The notes below the pieces were generated by a model, which was not told the DNA's origin, did no database searches, and saw only the letters and a list, made by a program, of their open reading frames with translations. From Bradyrhizobium sp. CCGUVB1N3 (GTDB lineage Bacteria > Pseudomonadota > Alphaproteobacteria > Rhizobiales > Xanthobacteraceae), in NCBI RefSeq assembly GCF_024199925.1, contig NZ_JANADR010000001.1, positions 9,489,501 through 9,553,500 of the forward strand: a DNA stretch of 64,000 bases, in the 5' to 3' direction. Below are positions 54,588 to 64,000 of this stretch, one piece after another (the stretch's first letter is position 1; each line of letters starts with the position of its first letter). The position numbers and the translations under genes are program-made.

Positions 54588-55289
54588 ATGAAAGCCGCCA
54601 TCCTCGTCTTTCCCGGAATCAACCGCGAGCGCGACATGGCGCGTGCGCTGAAGCTGATCTCGGGACACGAGCCGGCGATGGTCTGGCACGCCGAGACCTC
54701 GCTTCCGGCAGGAACCGATCTCGTCGTGGTGCCCGGCGGCTTCTCCTATGGCGATTACCTGCGCTGTGGCGCCATCGCGGCGCGCGCGCCGGTGATGGAT
54801 GCGGTGCGCGACTATGCGGCCAGGGGCGGGCTCGTGCTCGGCGTCTGCAACGGTTTCCAGATTCTCTGCGAGTCCGGCCTGTTGCCGGGCGTGCTGATGC
54901 GCAATGCGCGGCTCAAGTTCATTTGTCACGACGTGCATCTGCGCGTCGAACGCTCCGATACGCCGTTCACCCGCGGCTACAACGCCGGCCAGGTGATCCG
55001 CGTGCCGGTCGCCCATGGCGAGGGCAATTACGAGGCGGATGAAGAGACCATCAAGCGCCTCGAGGGCGAGGGGCGAGTGCTCTATCGCTACTGCTCGGCC
55101 GAAGGCGTCGTCGACGAGGCCTACAACATCAACGGCGCGGCGCATTCCATTGCCGGCATCGTCAACGACAAGGGCAACGTGCTCGGCATGATGCCGCATC
55201 CGGAAAACCACGTCGAAGACATCATGGGCTGCACCGATGGGCGCGGCCTGTTCGCCGGCCTCGTCGCGCATCTCGACCGCGCGGCGTGA
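54588..55289 (+). CDS. purQ: Phosphoribosylformylglycinamidine synthase subunit PurQ
   Basis: A 233-residue class I glutamine amidotransferase that supplies ammonia to PurL. Catalytic triad: C87 in [15 protein letters not shown] and the His/Glu pair in [10 protein letters not shown] near residue 206. Other motif [20 protein letters not shown]. Start at 54588 ([10 protein letters not shown]). Usually directly after purS. Here corA and its leader intervene, so it needs its own promoter, probably in 54421-54587. Confidence 0.96.
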   Translation: MKAAILVFPGINRERDMARALKLISGHEPAMVWHAETSLPAGTDLVVVPGGFSYGDYLRCGAIAARAPVMDAVRDYAARGGLVLGVCNGFQILCESGLLPGVLMRNARLKFICHDVHLRVERSDTPFTRGYNAGQVIRVPVAHGEGNYEADEETIKRLEGEGRVLYRYCSAEGVVDEAYNINGAAHSIAGIVNDKGNVLGMMPHPENHVEDIMGCTDGRGLFAGLVAHLDRAA

Positions 55290-55433
55290 ACCTCATCACG
55301 CGACATCGCGACTGACGAAGGGTTGTTCGATCGCGCGCGAAGATCCGCGCGATCCGAACAACTCTGGATTGTCGCATCGCGCCGGCATGCCATCAAAGGT
55401 GCCAGCGCCATTGATACGCGCGTCGGATTTCGC

Positions 55434-56171
55434 ATGCCCGTTGCCCTGGTCGTCCTGCTGCTCGAAATCACGCTCATTTGGCACGCAGCGCGCACCGGGC
55501 GGTTGCGGCCTTGGGCGTTCATCATCCTGATGGTGCCGCTGATCGGCTCGCTGGCCTACATCGTCGTCGAGCTCATTCCCGAATGGTTTTCGAGCCCGCA
55601 GGCGCGGCAAGCCCGCCAGCGCTTCGCCGACCGGCTCGATCCGGAAAAGCGCTATCGCGAATTGCAGGATCGCCTCGCCGCGACCGACACCATCGCCAAT
55701 CGCGCGGCGCTCGCCCAGGAATGCGTGAGGATCGCGCGGTTCGGCGAGGCCGAACGGCACTACGATCACATCCTGAAGCTGCCGACGGGCCACGACCCTG
55801 CTTATGCGCTCGGCAAGGCGCAGGCGGAATTTTCAGGCAATCGTCCGGCCGATGCGCTGGTCACCCTCGACGATCTCCAGAAGCAGTGGCCGGAGTTCGA
55901 CTCGGCCGAAGCGCATCTGTTGTACGCTCGCGCGCTCGCCGAGGTCGGACGCCTCGACGAGGCGCTCGAGGAATATCACGCGGTGTCGGCCTATTTCCCC
56001 GGTGCCGAGGCGCGGGTGCGCTACGGCATGCTGCTGCAAATGGTCGGCCGCACCGCGGAAGCGCGGGTGATCTTCAACGAGCTCCTGATCCAGATGCGGC
56101 GCGCACCAAAATATCTGCGCAATGCGCAGGCCGAGTGGCTCTCGATCGCCGAAAAGCAGCTCTCGACCTGA
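55434..56171 (+). CDS. Membrane-anchored TPR protein
   Basis: A 245-residue protein. Residues 1-20 and 24-48 form two membrane helices (VALVVLLLEITLIWHAARTG, AFIILMVPLIGSLAYIVVEL). The rest is helical with TPR-like repeats: ALAQECVRIARFGEAERHYDHILK, AHLLYARALAEVGRLDEALEEYHAV, ARVRYGMLLQMVGRTAEARVIFNELL. TPR repeats usually bind other proteins. The N-terminus (SLAYIVVELIPEW) resembles the short membrane domain found before PLD nuclease and TPR proteins. Role unknown. Start at 55434, downstream of purQ by 144 bases, same strand. Confidence 0.8.
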   Translation: MPVALVVLLLEITLIWHAARTGRLRPWAFIILMVPLIGSLAYIVVELIPEWFSSPQARQARQRFADRLDPEKRYRELQDRLAATDTIANRAALAQECVRIARFGEAERHYDHILKLPTGHDPAYALGKAQAEFSGNRPADALVTLDDLQKQWPEFDSAEAHLLYARALAEVGRLDEALEEYHAVSAYFPGAEARVRYGMLLQMVGRTAEARVIFNELLIQMRRAPKYLRNAQAEWLSIAEKQLST

Positions 56172-56218
56172 GCGGCCCGGCGAGCGTGCCGTCCATCGCG
56201 AGGGCTGCGGCCCTCGGG

Positions 56219-56698
56219 CTAGGCGCCGGTCGGCGGCAGCGCCTTCCGCTTCACCCGCTTGATCGTGCCGGAGAAGGTGAACAGCCTGCGCTCGCCGGCC
56301 ATCATCTCCCCGCGTAGGAAGATCAGCGAGCCGCCGGCGCGGGTGATCTCGCCGGTGCATTCGATCAGCTCGCCCTCGTGCCCGGCATCGAGGAATTCGC
56401 AGCCAAAATTGACGGTCACGCCCCGGCCGTTCAGCGCATGGCGGCCGATCGCGAACAGGCAGTAATCGGCGAACGCCATGAAGCAGCCGCCATGGACGTT
56501 CTGGGACCCGTTGAGGTGCTTTTTCTCGACCCGGAAGGCGCAGCGGACGCGGCCGTCCTCCTCGAAACGGTGCCAGAAGGGGCCGATATGGTTCTCAAAA
56601 CTGTCGCGAATCCAGGTCTGCCAGCCCTTGAATTCCCCTTCGGTCGCGACATGCAGGTCGGGGCGGTGGGGAGGCGTCATTTTGGTCAGCTCGTGCAA
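56219..56698 (-). CDS. PaaI/4HBT-type thioesterase
   Basis: A 159-residue hotdog-fold thioesterase-like protein. Core motif HLNGSQNVHGGCFMAFADYCLFAIGRH, with the catalytic-region HGG(x)4-FAD of PaaI-type enzymes, followed by GVTVNFGCEFLDAGHEGELIECTGEI and FLRGEMMAGERRLFTFSGTIK. Start may be 56698 or 56680 (MTPPHRPDLH). It converges with the TPR gene (48 bases) and is divergent from purL. Confidence 0.85.
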   Translation of the reverse strand: MHELTKMTPPHRPDLHVATEGEFKGWQTWIRDSFENHIGPFWHRFEEDGRVRCAFRVEKKHLNGSQNVHGGCFMAFADYCLFAIGRHALNGRGVTVNFGCEFLDAGHEGELIECTGEITRAGGSLIFLRGEMMAGERRLFTFSGTIKRVKRKALPPTGA

Positions 56699-56881
56699 GG
56701 AATGGGGCCTTCAAATGAGGGGTTTTTGCCCTTAAATCCGATCCGTCCGCGCTGTGCAATTCCTGTTCCTGCGGGCCCCTTCTGCAAAACTATGGACAGT
56801 GGGAAAATGCGCCTTAAAGGGCTTTTCCCAGGCCGTGGATGTTCCTAAGAACGGCCAGACCCCGCCGAAAGCGCCGAATCC

Positions 56882-59095
<2,214 letters not shown>

Positions 59096-59112
59096 GTCAC
59101 CGCCACATCCTC

Positions 59113-59198
59113 CGTCATTGCGAGGAGCGAAGCGACGAAGCAATCCAGACTGTCTCCGCGGAGACAGTCTGGATTGCTTCGCTGCGCTCGCAATGACG
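59113..59198. repeat. Dispersed inverted-repeat element, family B, copy 2
   Basis: Ends CGTCATTGCGAG (59113-59124) and CTCGCAATGACG (59187-59198). The centre is a perfect 26-bp palindrome, half-site CAGACTGTCTCCG. Inner stem GAAGCAATCC...GGATTGCTTC as in copy 1. Confidence 0.87.
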
Positions 59199-59215
59199 AA
59201 CTGAGAGGGCGAGCC

Positions 59216-60403
59216 TCACAACACCCGCGTCGCGCCGGGAATCTTTCGTAGCGCCGCGGTGGCGGCCCAGCTCAGGATCACCGTGAGCACGAATGCGATC
59301 GCGGCCTTCACGATCGCCGGCACGCCGATGTCGAACAGATAATACTGGATCCACAGCACGATCGGATAGTGCACCAGGAACATGCCGTAGGCTTCGCCCT
59401 GCATGCGGTCGAGCAAGGTCGGTCCCGGTGCTTTCGAGTGCAGGAAGAAGGCGAGGATCGTCAGCAGGATCGACGCCGAGAACAGCACGAAGCACGTGCC
59501 GTAGATCGTATGGTACCACCATGGCAGTATCGGCGGATTACCGAGGATCTCGCGCTTGACGAAGATCATGCACCACATCCCGGCGTAGGGGATCAACGTC
59601 ACAAACAGCCAGCTCCATCGACTCTTCGGCAACTGGCCATCCGCGCCGAGCACACCGGTCGAGATACTTGCGCAGCCCACGCCGGCGCCGATGAAGAAGT
59701 AGGACGCATAAAGCAGCACGCGGCTCGCCTGCAACGAGAATGGCCCGAACTCGAACCAGCGGTTGACGCCGTAATGGACGAGCAGCGGGATGTAGGCGAT
59801 CTCGGTGACGATCCAGAGCAGCAGCCAGAACCGCCACGGCTCCTTGAAGCCCAGTTGCGAGATGCGGTTGATCGGAAACACCAGCGTCGAGGAGACCCGG
59901 TAGAGCAGGCACGCCGTGACGTCGAAGGCGAGCAGCACCCAGACGAACCAGATCGGTCCGCTTGGCCATGGCCCGACCGTCACCATCTTCCACCAGAACG
60001 CCGAGAAGCTGAGATCGGAGCCGCCCTGCAATGCCAGCGCGTAGTAGGCGAGCGGGATCACCGTCAGCGCGCAGATCGCAAACGGCAGCCCGAGCCGCAG
60101 CAGGCGGTCGCGGATGAAGGTCAGCGGCGCCTTGTGGCCGAGGCCGGGCCATACGAACAGCCCCGACAAGAAGAAGAACATCGCCATGAAGAAGGAGTCA
60201 TTGGCGAGCACGATCAGGTCGAAGCCGATCCACTCGGTCGGATCGGTGTGCCCGAAATAGGTGTAGGGGATGACGGCATGATGCAGCAGCACGACCAGGG
60301 TCAGGAACGTACGCGCCCGATCCAGCGACAGGTTTCGCACCTTGCTCTTGGGAGTTGCGCTGACCTCCGCGCCTGCCGTCGCCGTAGGTGAGATCGTTGT
60401 CAT
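59216..60403 (-). CDS. Acyltransferase 3 family membrane protein
   Basis: A 395-residue integral membrane acyltransferase with about ten membrane helices. Motif near the N-terminus: LDRARTFLTLVVLLHHAVIP, in which R-H residues (R..H) of the family are conserved, then FFMAMFFFLSGLFVWPGL and RLLRLGLPFAICAL. Near the end GEAYGMFLVHYPIVLWIQYYL. Such proteins O-acylate sugars, antibiotics or polymers using cytosolic acyl donors. N-terminal 20 residues are polar. Stands alone between two repeat elements. Confidence 0.9.
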   Translation of the reverse strand: MTTISPTATAGAEVSATPKSKVRNLSLDRARTFLTLVVLLHHAVIPYTYFGHTDPTEWIGFDLIVLANDSFFMAMFFFLSGLFVWPGLGHKAPLTFIRDRLLRLGLPFAICALTVIPLAYYALALQGGSDLSFSAFWWKMVTVGPWPSGPIWFVWVLLAFDVTACLLYRVSSTLVFPINRISQLGFKEPWRFWLLLWIVTEIAYIPLLVHYGVNRWFEFGPFSLQASRVLLYASYFFIGAGVGCASISTGVLGADGQLPKSRWSWLFVTLIPYAGMWCMIFVKREILGNPPILPWWYHTIYGTCFVLFSASILLTILAFFLHSKAPGPTLLDRMQGEAYGMFLVHYPIVLWIQYYLFDIGVPAIVKAAIAFVLTVILSWAATAALRKIPGATRVL

Positions 60404-60482
60404 GTTCGCCCCGGTTGCATCCTTCCCTGGGTACGGATGTTGCCGCCGGGACGGGAAATCAGCAAGTTCTGTTTGGCCTAAA

Positions 60483-60579
60483 GCGCGATGAGATTAGGAT
60501 GAATCGTCATCGCGCCTTAGGTTGTTGTTTGAGCATGATCTTTTCGGAAAACCGCTCCACACTTTTCCGGATCATGCTC
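60483..60579. repeat. Dispersed inverted-repeat element, family F
   Basis: Two nested units: GCGCGATGA (60483-60491) with TCATCGCGC (60507-60515), and GAGCATGATC (60531-60540) with GATCATGCTC (60570-60579). The second has an inner TTTTCGGAAAA / TTTTCCGG similarity. It is common in Bradyrhizobium by recall. Confidence 0.8.
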
Positions 60580-60718
60580 TAGCCATGCTCCGTCTCGCGG
60601 CCGTACCAGTGGCGGAGGAGCCGGTCCATCCCCTGCACGCTAAAGTTCACGAAATCTTTGCTCGCCCGCCTTGGCGGCGCGGAGCGGAAGCGACGCCGTC
60701 CCTTGGGTCGCGCCGCGG

Positions 60719-61078
60719 CTACCCCACTTCCTCGATCTTCACCTTGTCAGGATAGAAGGCGAGATGGCCGGAGATCTCCGTCATGGCGGGGAACGGCGTC
60801 TCGTAAGTCCAGATCGCATTGTCCAGCGTCTTGCCGTCGGCCTTGACGCTGAAATAGCTCGCGTCCCCCTTGTAGGGACAATGGGTGACGCGGTCGGTCC
60901 GCTCAAGCAAGGCCATATTGGCATCTTCCCGCGGCACATATTGGACGGCCGGATACCGGGCCTCCTTCAGCGTCAGCGCCTTCATGGTGTCCGCGATCAC
61001 GACGTCGCCCGCTGTCACGCGGACACGCCTGGGGTTGTGGGTGATGGTGATGGGGTGGTCGGGGCCCGGAAGCTTCAT
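60719..61078 (-). CDS. DUF427 protein
   Basis: A 119-residue single DUF427 domain: MKLPGPDHPITITHNPRRVR, then VVIADTMKALTLKEARYPAVQYVPREDAN, THCPYKGDASYFSVKADGKT and AIWTYETPFPAMTEISGHLAFYPDKVKIE. The last block (W.Y..P......I..H.AFY...V) is the family signature. No signal peptide. Role unknown. Start at 61078 has AAAGG upstream. Confidence 0.9.
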   Translation of the reverse strand: MKLPGPDHPITITHNPRRVRVTAGDVVIADTMKALTLKEARYPAVQYVPREDANMALLERTDRVTHCPYKGDASYFSVKADGKTLDNAIWTYETPFPAMTEISGHLAFYPDKVKIEEVG

Positions 61079-61268
61079 GTTTTCACGCCTTTTTGGTCGG
61101 TTGGCCGCGCGCGGCACTTTGTCGTGCCTTTATCCCGCTTGAAGGGGGAATATAGTGGCTGAAAGCGTGACCCAGAAGGCCGTTCACGCTAAGTTTGGGC
61201 CTGCCGGTCCCGGGGACCCCGGCAGGTGATTCGAAGGCCTGAATTGCGAAGACAGGAGCGAGAGCAGA

Positions 61269-61505
61269 ATGCCAATGGACGCCCACGATATCGAGGCGAT
61301 GATCAAGGCAGCGATCCCCGATGCCGAGGTGACGATCCGGGACCTCGCCGGTGACGGCGACCACTATGCCGCGACCGTGATCTCGGAATCCTTCCGTGGC
61401 AAGTCCCGCGTCCAGCAGCACCAGATCGTCTATCAGTCGCTGCGCGGCCAGATGGGCGGCGTGCTTCACGCGCTGGCGCTGCAGACCGGCGTGCCCGGAA
61501 GCTGA
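61269..61505 (+). CDS. bolA: BolA-family protein
   Basis: A 78-residue BolA/IbaG-like protein with the fold alpha-beta-beta-alpha-alpha-beta: IEAMIKAAIPDAEVTIRDLA, GDGDHYAATVISESFRGKSR, VQQHQIVYQSLRGQMGGVLH, ALALQTG. The conserved HYAA..VS..F.GKS..Q.HQ.VY is clear. It probably binds a monothiol glutaredoxin through a shared [2Fe-2S] cluster and acts in iron homeostasis. In many rhizobia it follows purL and precedes the glutaredoxin gene. Here the acyltransferase and DUF427 genes come between purL and bolA, and no glutaredoxin gene follows. Confidence 0.93.
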   Translation: MPMDAHDIEAMIKAAIPDAEVTIRDLAGDGDHYAATVISESFRGKSRVQQHQIVYQSLRGQMGGVLHALALQTGVPGS

Positions 61506-61539
61506 TGTCGAATTGAACTTTTTGCCGGCGGGGTAGGCT

Positions 61540-62727
61540 ATGGCTGCGGACAATCCTCGCGGCGCGATGTTTCGTGTCATCGTGCCGAACCAGCCGAGCC
61601 GCGTGACCTATGTCGAGCTGTTCTTCGATCTCGTCTTCGTCTACGCCGTCACGCAGATTTCTCACACGTTGCTCGGCCGTTTCACACCGCTCGGCGCGGT
61701 GCAGGTCACGCTGCTGTTCCTCGCGGTGTGGTGGGTCTGGGTCTACACCGCCTGGGTCACCAACTGGCTGAACCCCGAGCTGACGCCGGTCCGCGTCCTG
61801 CTCTTCCTGATGATGCTGGGCGGCCTCGTGCTGTCGATCTCGATCCCGACGGCCTTCGAGGGACGCGGCCTGTGGTTTGCGATCGCCTATGCGGCCATGC
61901 AGGTCGGGCGGACGGCCTTCTGGCTGTTCGCAACGCCGCCGCACCGGATCTTGGTGCGGCATAATGCGATCCGCATCCTGGCCTGGCTCTCCGTCTCTGC
62001 CGTGCTGTGGATCGCAGGCGGGTTTGCTGAGGGCGAGACGCGGCTGTGGTTCTGGCTCGCGGCCGTCGCCTTCGAATACATCTCGCCAGCCGCGCGCTTC
62101 TGGGTCCCGAAGCTGGGATTTTCCTCGATGGAGGCCTGGAGCGTCGAGGGCGGCCACATGGCCGAGCGCTGCGCCGGCTTCATCATCATCGCGCTCGGCG
62201 AGGCCATCGTCGTCAACGGCGCGACCTTTGCAGAGCTGAGCTGGACCGGTGAAAATATCTCCGCCTTTCTTGCAGCTCTGCTCGGCAGCGTCACGATGTG
62301 GTGGATCTATTTCCACAAAGGTGCCGAAGCGGGCTCGGAGCTGATTTCGAAATCCGCCGAGTCCGGCCGGCTGGCGCGGCTCGCCTACACCTACCTGCAC
62401 ATGCCGATCATTGCCGGCATCATCCTGACCGCCGTGTCCGACGAGCTCGTGCTGAAGCATCCGACCGGACATTCCGATCTCAGGACGGTGTTGAGCACGG
62501 TCGGTGGTCCCCTGGTGTTTTTGGTCGGCACCATCCTGTTCAAGCACGCCATCCGCGGCTTCCTCCAGCTCTCGCACGGCGTCGGCATTCTCATGCTTCT
62601 GGCGTTAGGCTGGTTCGGCGGTGAATGGTCGCCCCTCTGGCTGTCGATCGCGACGACGGCGATCCTGATCGTGGTGGCGGTATGGGAGTCGGTGTCGCTG
62701 GGATCCAAGCCTGAAGCGGCCGATTGA
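61540..62727 (+). CDS. ltrA: Low temperature requirement A (LtrA) family membrane protein
   Basis: A 395-residue multi-pass membrane protein of the LtrA family, first found in Listeria as needed for growth in the cold. Family start: VTYVELFFDLVFVYAVTQIS (the F-F-D-L-V-F-V-Y-A motif), then AVWWVWVYTAWVTNWLNPEL, AERCAGFIIIALGEAIVV (the E-R-x-G-x-x-x-I-x-x-LGE motif) and TMWWIYFHKGAEAG. About twelve membrane helices. Function of the protein is unknown. Start at 61540 (MAADNPRG). Confidence 0.93.
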   Translation: MAADNPRGAMFRVIVPNQPSRVTYVELFFDLVFVYAVTQISHTLLGRFTPLGAVQVTLLFLAVWWVWVYTAWVTNWLNPELTPVRVLLFLMMLGGLVLSISIPTAFEGRGLWFAIAYAAMQVGRTAFWLFATPPHRILVRHNAIRILAWLSVSAVLWIAGGFAEGETRLWFWLAAVAFEYISPAARFWVPKLGFSSMEAWSVEGGHMAERCAGFIIIALGEAIVVNGATFAELSWTGENISAFLAALLGSVTMWWIYFHKGAEAGSELISKSAESGRLARLAYTYLHMPIIAGIILTAVSDELVLKHPTGHSDLRTVLSTVGGPLVFLVGTILFKHAIRGFLQLSHGVGILMLLALGWFGGEWSPLWLSIATTAILIVVAVWESVSLGSKPEAAD

Positions 62728-62880
62728 ACCGCTTGTGCCGATCGGACGTCTAACGACGAGCCGTTCTCCGCCAGGGATATCATTCAGGCCCGACGTCTCG
62801 CGCCGTGTCGGCCTTGCCGGGGCATTTTGCGCCTGCTCATAGCTGAATTTGTGATGTCCCTCGTCAAGGCTCCGACAGAC

Positions 62881-63420
62881 ATGGACCTTCCCGTGTTCCG
62901 ATATCATCCTGATCCGATTGCAAGCGGCAGCATCGTTGCGTCCGGGGCGCAATGCGTTTGCTGCGATCAGCGGCGCGGCTTCATCTATACGGGGCCAAGC
63001 TATTGCGAGGCGGAGCTCGACGAGGCTCTCTGTCCGTGGTGCATCGCCGACGGCTCGGCGCATGAGACATTCGACGCGAGCTTCGTCGACGAAGCGCTCT
63101 TCCCGGACGAGATTCCCCGCGAGGTCGTCGAGGAGATCGCCTTTCGCACCCCGGGCTTCTCCGGCTGGCAGCAGGAGCAGTGGATGGCCTGTTGCTGTGA
63201 TGCGGCCGCCTTCATCGAGCCTGCCGGCCATGCCGAGATCCGCGCACGCCATCCGCAGCTCGAGGGCACATTGATGATGCACATCGTGCACGATCACGGC
63301 CTTTCCGGCGGCGCCGCGACGCGATTTCTCACCTCGCTCAACCGCGACCGCGGGCCGACAGCTTACGTCTTCTGCTGTCGTCACTGCGACAGCAAGCTCG
63401 CCTACATCGACTGTCTTTAG
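62881..63420 (+). CDS. CbrC family (UPF0167) protein
   Basis: A 179-residue cytosolic protein with zinc-like cysteine pairs. It starts MDLPVFRYHPDPIASGSIVA, matching the CbrC start MTIPTFRYHPDPLKTG. Other blocks: CVCCDQRRGFIYTGPSYCEA (CxC/CCxxC), LCPWCIADGSAHETFDASFVD, TPGFSGWQQEQWMACCCDAAAF and FCCRHCDSKLAYIDCL. E. coli CbrC affects colicin E2 tolerance. Start at 62881 is chosen by alignment, with AAGG 12 bases upstream. Earlier in-frame starts are at 62854 and 62827. Confidence 0.87.
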   Translation: MDLPVFRYHPDPIASGSIVASGAQCVCCDQRRGFIYTGPSYCEAELDEALCPWCIADGSAHETFDASFVDEALFPDEIPREVVEEIAFRTPGFSGWQQEQWMACCCDAAAFIEPAGHAEIRARHPQLEGTLMMHIVHDHGLSGGAATRFLTSLNRDRGPTAYVFCCRHCDSKLAYIDCL

Positions 63421-63440
63421 CCAAGGCACGCGGAGCCAAC

Positions 63441-64000
63441 ATGAGCCACGCCTTCTGGAGCTGCTTGACCTGCCTTGCGATCATGACGTTCTCGTCGACG
63501 TCAGGCTTGGCCGGCGACACGGTCCTGCTGGAGGTCGAGCTCAAGCTGACGGATCGGGACTACAAGCCGCTCGCCGGCGTGCCGGTTCGCCTGGTATTCG
63601 GCACCGGGGATTGGCAGGCGCCCAATGCCGGCACGCGTGTCGTCTCCGCGGACGATGGCACCGCGCGATTTACGGCGCAGGCCGTCATCGACCGACGCTG
63701 GAATTTTAGCAATATCGGCTTCACACCGTTCAGCATGCCGTTTCGTGCCGACCATCTTTTTCTTGCGGCCGAGCTCGAATTCGTAATTCCGAGGCGGGAC
63801 GGCGGGGATGCCGTTCATCAGTTTCTCTACACTGCCGATATCGATCGGATGCCCGACGGGGACTGCAGCACGTTGGATCTCGACAAGGTGTACGAGGCGG
63901 GCCCGGACGGCCGATTCACCAGGCTCGTCGGCTCCAACGCTGCGGGCCCGAATTTCGACGGCACGATCGACGGTTGGAGGCTCGACAGCGCCGGGTACAG
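63441..64000 (+). CDS. Exported protein of unknown function, cut by the window end
   Basis: Begins MSHAFWSCLTCLAIMTFSST, a signal peptide with cleavage near GLAG-DTVLL, and is open to the last base (at least 186 residues). CGGAG precedes the ATG. The first mature part, VLLEVELKLTDRDYKPLAGV then PVRLVFGTG, resembles an Ig-like or carboxypeptidase-regulatory beta domain. Later parts have DIDRMPDGDCSTLDL and YEAGPDGRFTRLVGSNAAG. No catalytic motif visible. It follows the cbrC-like gene by 20 bases and may be co-transcribed. Confidence 0.7.
   Translation, partial: MSHAFWSCLTCLAIMTFSSTSGLAGDTVLLEVELKLTDRDYKPLAGVPVRLVFGTGDWQAPNAGTRVVSADDGTARFTAQAVIDRRWNFSNIGFTPFSMPFRADHLFLAAELEFVIPRRDGGDAVHQFLYTADIDRMPDGDCSTLDLDKVYEAGPDGRFTRLVGSNAAGPNFDGTIDGWRLDSAGY

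Overview
The window looks like chromosome of an alphaproteobacterium of the Bradyrhizobium/Rhodopseudomonas group. The evidence is high GC, an alphaproteobacterial porin, RecA behind a GAAC-N7-GAAC SOS box, gcvTHP behind a tandem glycine riboswitch, purC/purS/purQ/purL, a zeta-type ATPase inhibitor, DUF6894 and PilZ proteins, and six families of dispersed inverted-repeat elements. The genus is inferred from protein style, not from a search. No rRNA, tRNA or CRISPR array was recognised.

Layout. 1-10 kb: Tim44-like protein, secreted lectin-like protein, glutathione transferase, class I fumarase, DEAD-box helicase with a DbpA-like RNA-binding domain, fatty acid desaturase. 10-14.6 kb: a compact accessory module with a carotenoid oxygenase, a MAPEG protein, two membrane proteins and a divergent TetR regulator. 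Two promoters in this module carry the same pair of operator sites. 14.6-17 kb: SET-domain protein, methyltransferase, small membrane proteins. 17-19.5 kb: a lower-GC patch with a degenerate alpha/beta-hydrolase, a MarR regulator and a candidate small RNA, followed by a large porin. 21-25 kb: XRE regulator with a 25-bp palindrome, a DsbA-like oxidoreductase, a CelD-type acetyltransferase and small secreted proteins. 25.6-27.7 kb: a PQQ-type dehydrogenase broken by one frameshift. 27.7-32.4 kb: many very small genes (two PilZ, HdeA-like, lipoprotein, DUF6894, DUF2798), including two related secreted proteins with a DPWGG motif.

32.4-48 kb is mostly core: recA, gcvPHT with riboswitch, alaS, a cyclic-nucleotide-gated potassium channel gene, icd, and a TrmJ-like methyltransferase fused to a DUF559 nuclease-like domain. 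An IS110-family element (about 47.7-49 kb) lies directly upstream of cynS, which has a sigma-54 type promoter. Next come a PEP mutase/isocitrate lyase family gene with a divergent LysR gene and a shared inverted repeat, the DUF1476 gene, and purine genes purC-purS, purQ and purL. The purine genes are interrupted by corA and other genes. The window ends with acyltransferase, DUF427, bolA, ltrA, cbrC-like genes and a secreted protein cut by the window edge.

The parts that best repay a second look are the duplicated TetR-controlled promoters around the carotenoid oxygenase module, the sigma-54 promoter of cynS beside an IS110 element, the candidate small RNA at 19.1-19.2 kb, the probable pseudoenzyme at 17.3 kb and the frameshifted quinoprotein.
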